DNA of 64,000 nt from Bacillota bacterium (lineage in GTDB: Bacteria; Bacillota; Clostridia; Acetivibrionales; DTU013): the NCBI GenBank assembly GCA_023418915.1, contig JAEZYU010000052.1, forward strand, positions 1 to 64,000, written 5' to 3'. Made by a program: the position numbers and the translations under genes. Under the pieces are notes generated by a model. The model saw only the letters and a program-made list of their open reading frames with translations, was not told the DNA's origin and did not search any database. How positions within the stretch are numbered: the first letter of the stretch is position 1; the number at the start of each line of letters is the position of its first letter. This document shows, piece by piece, positions 43,098 to 50,098 of the stretch.

Positions 43098-44765
43098 CTA
43101 TATCTCCATGATTATAGGCAATATCATCGGCTTGCGCTTCGTCTTCCCATAGAGATATTCTCTGAGGTCATCCTTTATGATACCCTTCTTAGCTGACCAG
43201 TCATTACCCTTCCTGCCCTCCAGCTTTGTCAGCGTCTTTTTGATTATTTCACGGGCATTATCAATCAGATCCTCTGATTCTCTGACATATACAAATCCCC
43301 TTGAAATAATATCAGGGCCGGCTATGATCTGTCCCGACTCTTTTTCAGTCGTAATTACCACAACGATCAGTCCGTCCTGTGAGAGCAGCTTTCTGTCTCT
43401 GAGCACTATGCTCCCAACATCACCGACACCCAGTCCGTCAACCAGTATCCTTCCTGATGATACAGAACCATTGACCTTTGCAGAATCGGAACTGAGCTCC
43501 AAAACTCTGCCTATCTCCATGACAAAAATATTCTCTGTCCGCATTCCCATTCTGGCTGCAAGGTTTGCATGCTGTTTCAGGTGCCTGTATTCTCCATGGA
43601 CCGGCATAAAGAACTTTGGCTTCACAAGGTTGTGTATCAGCTTTAGTTCCTCCTGGCAGGCATGACCTGATACATGGACATCAGCCAGCGATTCGTAAAT
43701 CACGTCGGCTCCCTTTTTAAACAGCTCATTGATCACTTTGAAAATGGACTTTTCATTACCTGGTATTGGAGACGCTGAAATTATGATCAGATCGCCCGGT
43801 TCGATTTCTACTTTTTTATGCTCATTGACCGCCATCCTTGATAAAGCCGACATAGGCTCTCCCTGGCTCCCAGTCGTGACAATGACCATCTTGTCAGCCG
43901 GGTACTTGTCTATGAGAGCCACATCGATCATAGTACCTTCAGGCACATTAAGGTAACCAAGCTCCATAGCAACATTGACCACATTCACCATGCTCCGGCC
44001 TACAACAGTCACCTTCCTGTTAAATTTGCATGCGGCGTCGATCACCTGCTGAATCCTGTGTACGTTGGATGCAAAGCTTGCCACTATTATCCTGCTTTTT
44101 GCATCCATGAAAATCTCCTCAAACGTCTCCCCTACGGTCCGCTCAGACATTGTATAGCCCGGTCGTTCTGCATTCGTGCTATCGCACATCAGCAGCAGTA
44201 CTCCCCTCTTTCCGAGATCCGACAGCCTAGCCAGATCAGTCGCTTTGCCCTCGATAGGTGTATAATCGATCTTGAAATCAGATGTGTGGACAACTATGCC
44301 CACGGGAGTGTGCAGAGCCAATGCAACGGAATCCGCAATGCTATGGTTCGTCCTTATGAACTCTACCTTGAACGCCCCAAGCTGAACTGACCTGCCGGGC
44401 TCCACATCAATCATTTCCGTCGTGGACAGCAGTCTATGCTCCTCAAGCTTGTACTTCAAAAGCCCGAGTGTCAGCTTGGTACCGTATACCGGTACATTTA
44501 TTTCCTTGAGAAAATAAGGCATCGCACCTATATGGTCTTCATGTCCATGAGTGAGGATGACACCCCTTATTCTCTCCCTGTTCTTTGTCAGATAGGATAT
44601 GTCGGGGATAACAAGATCGATACCGAGCATATCATCCTCCGGAAAGGTAAGGCCGCAATCCACTACAATGATGTCATCGCCGTATTCAAAAACCGTAATG
44701 TTCTTTCCAATCTCCTGTAATCCGCCCAATGGGATCACTTTCAGCTTCTGTTTGTTTTTTGACAC
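43098..44765 (-). CDS. rnj: ribonuclease J
   Basis: A 555-residue metallo-beta-lactamase/beta-CASP RNase with endo- and 5'-exonuclease action in mRNA decay and rRNA maturation. Metal motif LTHGHEDHIGAMP (His73-His78), HTSDFKIDYTP, MCDSTNAERPGYTMSE, beta-CASP MVIVTTGSQGEPMSALSR and HVSGHACQEELK, and a C-terminal domain. Start GTG with GGAGGT upstream. Its own promoter is at 44931-44958; a leader of about 160 nt precedes it. Confidence 0.96.
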   Translation of the reverse strand: MSKNKQKLKVIPLGGLQEIGKNITVFEYGDDIIVVDCGLTFPEDDMLGIDLVIPDISYLTKNRERIRGVILTHGHEDHIGAMPYFLKEINVPVYGTKLTLGLLKYKLEEHRLLSTTEMIDVEPGRSVQLGAFKVEFIRTNHSIADSVALALHTPVGIVVHTSDFKIDYTPIEGKATDLARLSDLGKRGVLLLMCDSTNAERPGYTMSERTVGETFEEIFMDAKSRIIVASFASNVHRIQQVIDAACKFNRKVTVVGRSMVNVVNVAMELGYLNVPEGTMIDVALIDKYPADKMVIVTTGSQGEPMSALSRMAVNEHKKVEIEPGDLIIISASPIPGNEKSIFKVINELFKKGADVIYESLADVHVSGHACQEELKLIHNLVKPKFFMPVHGEYRHLKQHANLAARMGMRTENIFVMEIGRVLELSSDSAKVNGSVSSGRILVDGLGVGDVGSIVLRDRKLLSQDGLIVVVITTEKESGQIIAGPDIISRGFVYVRESEDLIDNAREIIKKTLTKLEGRKGNDWSAKKGIIKDDLREYLYGKTKRKPMILPIIMEI

Positions 44766-44930
44766 AATATAACCTCCAAAACTTACTCTTATTAGTTCGT
44801 CAATTAATTCTACCCAATATGCTTATTTTCAACATTTCAACTTACAATATGTATGAGTAACATGCAAGGTGCCGCATCACCCCGCACAAAACAGTTCGTA
44901 TATTTTAAGTTTATTGGCATCACCTTACCT

Positions 44931-44958
44931 ATTATAGCACTACAAGAAATATTTGCAA
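44931..44958 (-). promoter_or_regulatory. rnj promoter
   Basis: Minus strand TTGCAA (44953-44958), 16-bp spacer, TATAAT (44931-44936) with TG just before it (extended -10). Confidence 0.75.
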
Positions 44959-44988
44959 AATGAATTTAAAAATAGGTCTATCGTCTTA

Positions 44989-45017
44989 TTGACATGGGAA
45001 ATCAGTACTAGTATAAT
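44989..45017 (+). promoter_or_regulatory. perfect consensus promoter of candidate sRNA
   Basis: TTGACA (44989-44994), 17-bp spacer, TATAAT (45012-45017). It drives the plus strand, on which no protein gene follows for 3 kb. Confidence 0.85.
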
Positions 45018-45023
45018 AAATTT

Positions 45024-45110
45024 ACTCGTTCAAGGAACGACTCTCTTTTGTTTAACCCGGATGAATAATTTGTGATGATATGGAGCCCTGGAGGGCTCTA
45101 TATTTCCTTT
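45024..45110 (+). ncRNA. candidate small RNA of about 90 nt
   Basis: A self-contained transcription unit: perfect promoter, a 5' hairpin TCGTTC-AAG-GAACGA (45026-45040), an unstructured middle (TTTAACCCGGATGAATAATT), then a GAGCCC-TGGA-GGGCTC terminator hairpin (45083-45098) and a U-rich tail. No reading frame with a ribosome site exceeds a few codons. It does not match 6S, 4.5S, tmRNA or RNase P RNA as I know them. Identity unknown. Confidence 0.55.
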
Positions 45111-45185
45111 TCAGTATTTTTCTCTTTTAGCTCTCATTGCTAATTGCATTATTGCCCCATATTGTTAAAAATAAACAACAGTAAA

Positions 45186-45212
45186 GCCCTGGATATCATA
45201 TCCAGAGCTTTC
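45186..45212 (-). terminator. terminator after tRNA-Gln
   Basis: Minus-strand stem AAGCTCTGGATA / TATCCAGGGCTT with a TGA loop, immediately downstream of the tRNA. Confidence 0.75.
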
Positions 45213-45214
45213 AG

Positions 45215-45288
45215 TGGCTGCGGGAGAAGGATTTGAACCCTCACAGACTGATCCAGAGTCAGTAGTGCTACCATTACACAATCCCGCA
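45215..45288 (-). tRNA. tRNA-Gln (anticodon CTG), CCA encoded
   Basis: Minus-strand cloverleaf: acceptor stem TGCGGGA / TCCCGCA, anticodon stem ACTGA / TCAGT with loop CTCTGGA (anticodon CTG, reading CAG), T-arm GAGGGTTCAAATCCTTC, discriminator G and encoded CCA (45215-45217). It stands alone with a terminator behind it. Confidence 0.95.
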
Positions 45289-45394
45289 ATAATTGCGACA
45301 GTCGTTATTATAGCACATCGTCCATATATAATGCAATAGGTTTTTGCAGAAAAAAAGCTGGTTGAATTTGCCTGATCAGTCGAATTTGCCACAA

Positions 45395-45560
45395 CACAAG
45401 AACTGTCCCCCCTTCGGAAGAACCGTCCCCTTTGCGGAAGAACCGTCCCACTCCAGGAGAACCGTCCCACTCCAGGAGAACCGTCCCTGTGCTTTCCCCA
45501 AGCAGGAGAACCGTCCCCCTGCTTCACTCTAAACTCGAGAACCGTCCCTATGATTACGCT
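45395..45560. repeat. GAACCGTCCC short repeats, seven copies
   Basis: Seven occurrences of (A)GAACYGTCCC at irregular 20-35-bp intervals, each followed by a different short tail (CTTTGCGG, ACTCCAGG twice, TGTGCTTT and so on). Two further AGAACTGTCCC copies lie at 63736 and 63786. It resembles the REP-like short repeats scattered in clostridial genomes. It lies downstream of oadB. Confidence 0.85.
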
Positions 45561-45577
45561 GGAATACTTCCTTGATA

Positions 45578-46717
45578 TCAGCCGAACAGAGCGAGCAGGA
45601 CACCTGCTACCACTGCAGAGCCTATTACACCTGCCACGTTTGGTCCCATGGCATGCATAAGCAGGAAGTTGGAAGGATTCGCCTTCTGGCCCTCCACCTG
45701 TGAAACTCTGGCGGCCATCGGTACAGCTGACACTCCTGCTGAACCTATCAGAGGATTGATTTTTCCTCCCGACAGGACGCACATAAGCTTTCCTATCAAC
45801 AGACCTCCGACTGTGCTGAACATGAACGCCACTAAACCGAGCCCTATTACCATAAGAGTCTCAGGTCTCAGGAAATTTTCGGCCACAGCTGTTGCGCCTA
45901 CAGTCACTCCAAGGAATATCGTCACAATATTTATCAATGCGTTTTGCACAGTATCCGAAAGTCTTTCCACCACTCCGGACTCCTTAAAGAGGTTTCCAAG
46001 CATGAGCATCCCTATCAGCGGTGCAACGGAAGGCAGCAACAGTACGCAGAATATTGTTACAGCGATCGGAAAAACGATTTTCTCCAGTTTCGATACTTCC
46101 CTCAGCTGCTCCATCTTTATTTCTCTTTCCTTCTTAGTAGTGAGCAGTCTCATCAGCGGCGGCTGTATCATCGGTATCAGAGCCATGTATGAATACGCTG
46201 CAATTGCTATGGCAGGCAAAAGCGTAGGTGCCAGCCTTGTAGTCAGAAAAATAGCTGTCGGTCCGTCAGCTCCTCCGATTATAGCTATTGATGCAGCCTC
46301 CTCAGGCAAAAACTTCAGAGCTGTCGCTATAATAAAGGCCGCAGCGATACCAAACTGTGCTCCTGCACCCATAAAAAGACTGGAAGGCCTTGCTATCAAT
46401 GGGCCAAAATCAGTCATGGCACCTATTCCAAGGAATATGAGCGAAGGATATATCCCAAGCTTGACTCCCTGATACAGATAGTACAGCAGGCCTGCAGGTC
46501 CGGTCGAACCCTCCTGAGGTCCCTCCATGAGTCCTGCCAGAGGCAGATTGGCCAATATCATTCCAAAAGCGATCGGCAGCAGCAGCAGCGGTTCAAATTT
46601 CTTAACAATGGCAAAATATATAAGAACAAGTGCAAGTCCTATCATCAAGCACTGCTGCCAGGTTATTGCCGCAAATCCTGAATCCTGTATGATCGTTTTA
46701 ATTGCATCTAAAAACAT
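45578..46717 (-). CDS. oadB: Na+-translocating decarboxylase beta subunit
   Basis: A 379-residue membrane protein of the OadB/GcdB/MmdB family, with about nine helices, that couples decarboxylation of carboxybiotin to Na+ export. The conserved GGADGPTAIFLTTRLAP segment (Asp in the Na+ path) is at residues about 153-170; NPLIGSAGVSAVPMAARVSQ and the C-terminal GPNVAGVIGSAVVAGVLL are also typical. GAGGTG lies before the ATG. It forms a unit with the biotin carrier and gamma-like genes upstream; the carboxyltransferase is not in the window. Confidence 0.95.
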   Translation of the reverse strand: MFLDAIKTIIQDSGFAAITWQQCLMIGLALVLIYFAIVKKFEPLLLLPIAFGMILANLPLAGLMEGPQEGSTGPAGLLYYLYQGVKLGIYPSLIFLGIGAMTDFGPLIARPSSLFMGAGAQFGIAAAFIIATALKFLPEEAASIAIIGGADGPTAIFLTTRLAPTLLPAIAIAAYSYMALIPMIQPPLMRLLTTKKEREIKMEQLREVSKLEKIVFPIAVTIFCVLLLPSVAPLIGMLMLGNLFKESGVVERLSDTVQNALINIVTIFLGVTVGATAVAENFLRPETLMVIGLGLVAFMFSTVGGLLIGKLMCVLSGGKINPLIGSAGVSAVPMAARVSQVEGQKANPSNFLLMHAMGPNVAGVIGSAVVAGVLLALFG

Positions 46718-46731
46718 AATAACTCACCTCT

Positions 46732-47151
46732 CTATTGAATCACGGCAAGGACATCTCCGGCATTGACGGATGAACCCTTTGCAGCTTGTATTTGTACGAC
46801 TGTACCGTCAGTCGGTGCAACTATTTCATTTTCCATTTTCATAGCTTCGAGTATCAGCAGCACCTGTCCTTTTTTTACACTGTCTCCTTGATTTACCTTA
46901 ACATTGAGTATTGTACCCGGCATGGGAGCCTTTATCGCTTCACCGCTTCCAGCAGCGACAGGTGCAGGCTGTGCTGCCTTAGCAGCTCCGGCAGGTGCTT
47001 GAGCGGCAGGTGCCTGAGCGGAGGGCGTCTTAGCATTCATGCTCGTCGCAGCGACCTGTTCAGCAGCATCATTCACGCCTATGACCCCGGCTTTTCCGTT
47101 TTCAACCTCGACTTCATATTCCTTATTATTGATTCTTACGATATATCTCAT
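46732..47151 (-). CDS. biotin carboxyl carrier subunit of decarboxylase
   Basis: A 139-residue protein: a basic N-terminal strand region (MRYIVRINNKEYEVEVENGK), an Ala/Pro-rich flexible linker (about 45-70) and a biotinyl domain with the modified lysine in LEAMKMENEIVAP (about residue 105). It carries CO2 as carboxybiotin to the beta subunit. ATG 47151 has GGAGGTCA 5-6 nt upstream; the in-frame ATG 47163 lies before the site. 14 bp separate it from oadB. Confidence 0.92.
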   Translation of the reverse strand: MRYIVRINNKEYEVEVENGKAGVIGVNDAAEQVAATSMNAKTPSAQAPAAQAPAGAAKAAQPAPVAAGSGEAIKAPMPGTILNVKVNQGDSVKKGQVLLILEAMKMENEIVAPTDGTVVQIQAAKGSSVNAGDVLAVIQ

Positions 47152-47281
47152 ATTGACCTCCATTCCATTTCACCGTAATGCATTTTGCAGCTGTTCCTGT
47201 ATTTACGGCCGCTGCCTATCTGAAACAGCATATTTGCTGCTCGTCACATACATTTAAATCTCCCGTCATACAGCTGTTTTC

Positions 47282-47623
47282 TTAATCGACAGCGCTTATT
47301 GATCTGAAAACGAGCTCATTCAAAGGTGTCTTTGTTTCGTGGCTGACTATAGCCATTATCATCGCTGCAGTTCTTTCGTCGACATTATTCAGTCTGAGAC
47401 TTCCTGCCTGAGCAGCTGCAGTATTTGCAGCCGGAGCCTGACTTACAGCCATGCCCTGTTCTGACTCATAATTATTGTTTATGCCGCCAGTGCTTTTCTT
47501 TTTAATAGAAACGCCAAAAACCTTTGAAATCATACTTACCAAGGCGAACAAAACTGTCAGAACTAAAAATACTGTCGCAGTACATACCAGACCAACTACT
47601 ACACTTTCAAACATTGACATCAT
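47282..47623 (-). CDS. OadG-like gamma subunit
   Basis: A 113-residue protein with one N-terminal membrane helix (about 6-33, VVGLVCTATVFLVLTVLFAL), a polar Ala/Gln-rich linker, and a C-terminal domain ending in AMIMAIVSHETKTPLNELVF, the pattern of small Na+-pump gamma/epsilon subunits that tether the complex. The ATG has GGAGGG. It is the first gene of the decarboxylase unit, with a promoter at 47839-47866. Confidence 0.85.
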   Translation of the reverse strand: MMSMFESVVVGLVCTATVFLVLTVLFALVSMISKVFGVSIKKKSTGGINNNYESEQGMAVSQAPAANTAAAQAGSLRLNNVDERTAAMIMAIVSHETKTPLNELVFRSISAVD

Positions 47624-47838
47624 GCACCCTCCTTTACTTTTTCAGTTGTATGCCCAACCGCTTCATTTACTACATGATTATCTTCCCTTATTTCCCTGCC
47701 TGTTAACAAAAAATGTAATCCTACTTAATTTGTTATTTTTTTATCAATGGTAAATCTATTATTCGGTCTCCTGTCGACCTTTTGCAGCCTCCCCTATATA
47801 GTGAAGTCACAAATGTCGAAAATTACACAACATATATC
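47624..47838 (-). other. long leader of the decarboxylase unit
   Basis: About 209 nt of AT-rich untranslated leader with one short hairpin and an A/T-rich tract. No reading frame or riboswitch was recognised. Confidence 0.4.
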
Positions 47839-47866
47839 ATTATAAAATAAACACGCAAAATGTCAA
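47839..47866 (-). promoter_or_regulatory. promoter of the decarboxylase unit
   Basis: Minus strand TTGACA (47861-47866), 16-bp spacer, TATAAT (47839-47844). The leader is about 209 nt and includes a GGTC-GACAGGA-GACC hairpin at about 47767-47781; no known riboswitch recognised. Confidence 0.75.
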
Positions 47867-48022
47867 TAAAAACAGCGATCAAAGGAAATAAAAAACATAT
47901 TGGGATTTTTAATTTCTGGTTTTTATGATACAATTGAATTACCCAGCTTAGTGCACATCCATATGTTCTTACGGAATAACAGATTTGCATAGCAACATAG
48001 ACTTACATTAAGGGGGTAAATT

Positions 48023-48340
48023 ATGAGAACAGAAAAATTGATACTGTCCGGACTTGACATAACAGAGGACGGTTACAACTTCAAAGGCCAGTTCATTCTG
48101 AGCAGCCGCAGCAAAACCAGACATGTCGATATGGAGGAGCTTGAGCACAATTCTTTCCTCGAAAACCTGAAGCAGTATTTCGACCTGGAAGAACAAACCT
48201 CTGATATCAGAAACACACTCATGGATATGATCGTAGAAAAAGCTCACATCAGCTCAAAGATCGTAGAAGGTGAAAACTACGAAGAAAACTCAAAAAAGAA
48301 AAAGCCCTCCCGGAATAAAGCTATCAATGAAAGGGCTTGA
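48023..48340 (+). CDS. small hypothetical protein
   Basis: A 105-residue soluble, charged protein that I do not recognise. N-terminus LILSGLDITEDGYNFKGQFI, then a helical middle (ELEHNSFLENLKQYFDLEEQ) and a Lys-rich tail (ENSKKKKPSRNK). There is no membrane segment, cysteine or known motif. The start is well supported by AAGGGGG 8 nt upstream of ATG; an extended -10 promoter candidate (TGATACAAT) lies at about 47927-47935. The last codons form a AAGCCCT / AGGGCTT hairpin. It is convergent with the GGDEF/EAL gene. Confidence 0.7.
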   Translation: MRTEKLILSGLDITEDGYNFKGQFILSSRSKTRHVDMEELEHNSFLENLKQYFDLEEQTSDIRNTLMDMIVEKAHISSKIVEGENYEENSKKKKPSRNKAINERA

Positions 48341-48353
48341 GTATGTCGATATC

Positions 48354-48385
48354 TGCTGCAGTGTATGCTTCTTGTGCCTGCAGCA
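48354..48385. terminator. convergent-gene hairpin
   Basis: TGCTGCAG / CTGCAGCA 8-bp stem with a 16-nt loop between the small protein gene and the GGDEF/EAL gene; possible bidirectional transcript end. Confidence 0.45.
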
Positions 48386-48399
48386 TGACACTTTAATAT

Positions 48400-50025
48400 T
48401 TATTCAGTAGTCTCAGCTTCGTTAGTCTCAGTATCATTAGCCTTCATTTTAAGTATCGCCTCTTTTTCGGGAAGCGGTCTGCTTATGAAATATCCTTGTA
48501 TCTTGTCACATCCGTGTCCGGTCAGGTAATCGAACTGCTCCTGAGTTTCCACTCCTTCACAGATTACGCACAGACCTGCACTTTTCCCGGTCTTGAGCAT
48601 GAAATCTGTCAGCATCCTGCTCTCTTCACTGTAAGAGACGATATTGGCATAGCTTCTGTCGATCTTAACTGATGTTATGGGCAGCATCCGCAGATAGTTG
48701 ATGGCGGAATAACCCTTTCCGAAATTATCCAGCGCAATTTTTACGCCATTCTTCCTGAGTGTACCAAGCTTTTCCGCCACCATATCATAATACTCCATGA
48801 TAATTGTTTCAGATATCTCTATCTCAAGGTTGTGCGGATCGACACCGGTCATCTCGATGTCTTCCATTACCGACTCAACAAAATCATCCTGCAAAAGCTG
48901 CATCCGGGAGATATTCACGGAAACCGTCCTGTCGATAAAGCCTTCCTGGTGCAGTCTCTTCAAAAATATACAGGCATTCCTCAAAACCCACTCCCCTATC
49001 GGAACAATCATATGAGTATCCTCTGCCACCTTCAAAAATTTGTCCGGCATTACAAAGCCCTTTTTATCGTTCCTCCATCTTATAAGCGCTTCAAAGCCTG
49101 ATATTTTATCATCCTTTACACTGTACTGTGGCTGGAAGTAAAGCTCAAATTCGCTTTTCTCAAGCGCCGTGCGAAGATACTTTTCAGTATCGATCCACTC
49201 ATGCACCGATGAAATCATTGGTTCACTATAGATCACAATCCTGTTTTTTCCCGAATCCTTTGCCTTAAACACTGCGATTTCAGCACACTTAAGCAGTTCA
49301 CTCATTGAACTGCCGTGTTCCGGATACATTGAAACACCGATGCTCACCGTATGATAAAAGGGCTTATTATCTACTAAGACCGCATCCTTGAAGCTCTTAA
49401 GTATTTTTAATGTCATAGTCTCTATATCAAAAATATTGTCTATTCCATTTAACAAAATGATGAATTTGTCCCCTGCGAGCCTGTAAAGATCGCAGTTTTC
49501 ATCAACCAGCCCGGCCAGCTTCCCGCTTAATCCCCTTAGCACCATATTGCCAAAGTCATGTCCAAATGCATCATTGATATATTTAAAATTATCTACATCG
49601 ATAAATATCATGGCAAATTTCTCATTTTGGGCTATCGCTTTTTCTAAATCCTCGAAAAGAGACATCTGGTTTCTAAGACCCGTCAGCTGGTCGTAGTAGG
49701 CCATATCATGCAGCTTCTTTTTCAACTTAAGCAGCTGCTCATATGACGACGATATCTCATCCTTTGATCTGGTCACCTCTCTGTTGGCCTCCAACAGCTC
49801 CTGCTCCGCCTTCATAATCTTCTTCAATGCTCTATTGACCAGAGCAAATACAATAACGCCGGAAACTGCCACAAATATGCATCCCTTAATAAGGCTGACA
49901 TACGTCATCACACCTCTGTCTGCAGCAAGATGATCGAGCAAACCATCAGTAACAAGTATCCAAAGAGCACCTGCTGCCGCATATATCAATGCCGCCTTGA
50001 GAGCTTCTATTCTCTTGCTCTTCAT
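48400..50025 (-). CDS. membrane GGDEF/EAL c-di-GMP protein
   Basis: A 541-residue protein. Two N-terminal helices (about 8-30 and 42-65), a coiled coil (about 65-115), a GGDEF domain about 120-280 whose signature is AGDKF (YRLAGDKFIILLNG) instead of GGDEF, and an EAL domain about 295-535 with intact EAL (GFEALIRW), N (SVNISRM), E (ISETIIMEY), Lys (VKIDRSYA) and E (CEGVETQEQ) positions, but DN rather than DD in LDNFGKGYS. Most likely a c-di-GMP phosphodiesterase or sensor with an inactive cyclase domain. ATG 50025 has AAAGGTGG at a long 12-nt spacing; the earlier frame start at 50082 has no site. Confidence 0.88.
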   Translation of the reverse strand: MKSKRIEALKAALIYAAAGALWILVTDGLLDHLAADRGVMTYVSLIKGCIFVAVSGVIVFALVNRALKKIMKAEQELLEANREVTRSKDEISSSYEQLLKLKKKLHDMAYYDQLTGLRNQMSLFEDLEKAIAQNEKFAMIFIDVDNFKYINDAFGHDFGNMVLRGLSGKLAGLVDENCDLYRLAGDKFIILLNGIDNIFDIETMTLKILKSFKDAVLVDNKPFYHTVSIGVSMYPEHGSSMSELLKCAEIAVFKAKDSGKNRIVIYSEPMISSVHEWIDTEKYLRTALEKSEFELYFQPQYSVKDDKISGFEALIRWRNDKKGFVMPDKFLKVAEDTHMIVPIGEWVLRNACIFLKRLHQEGFIDRTVSVNISRMQLLQDDFVESVMEDIEMTGVDPHNLEIEISETIIMEYYDMVAEKLGTLRKNGVKIALDNFGKGYSAINYLRMLPITSVKIDRSYANIVSYSEESRMLTDFMLKTGKSAGLCVICEGVETQEQFDYLTGHGCDKIQGYFISRPLPEKEAILKMKANDTETNEAETTE

Positions 50026-50098
50026 ATTTAAAAGAGACCACCTTTCTGATTTAGCTTTACTTGACAACAATTTTTTGTGCATTCATAATACAAAAATT

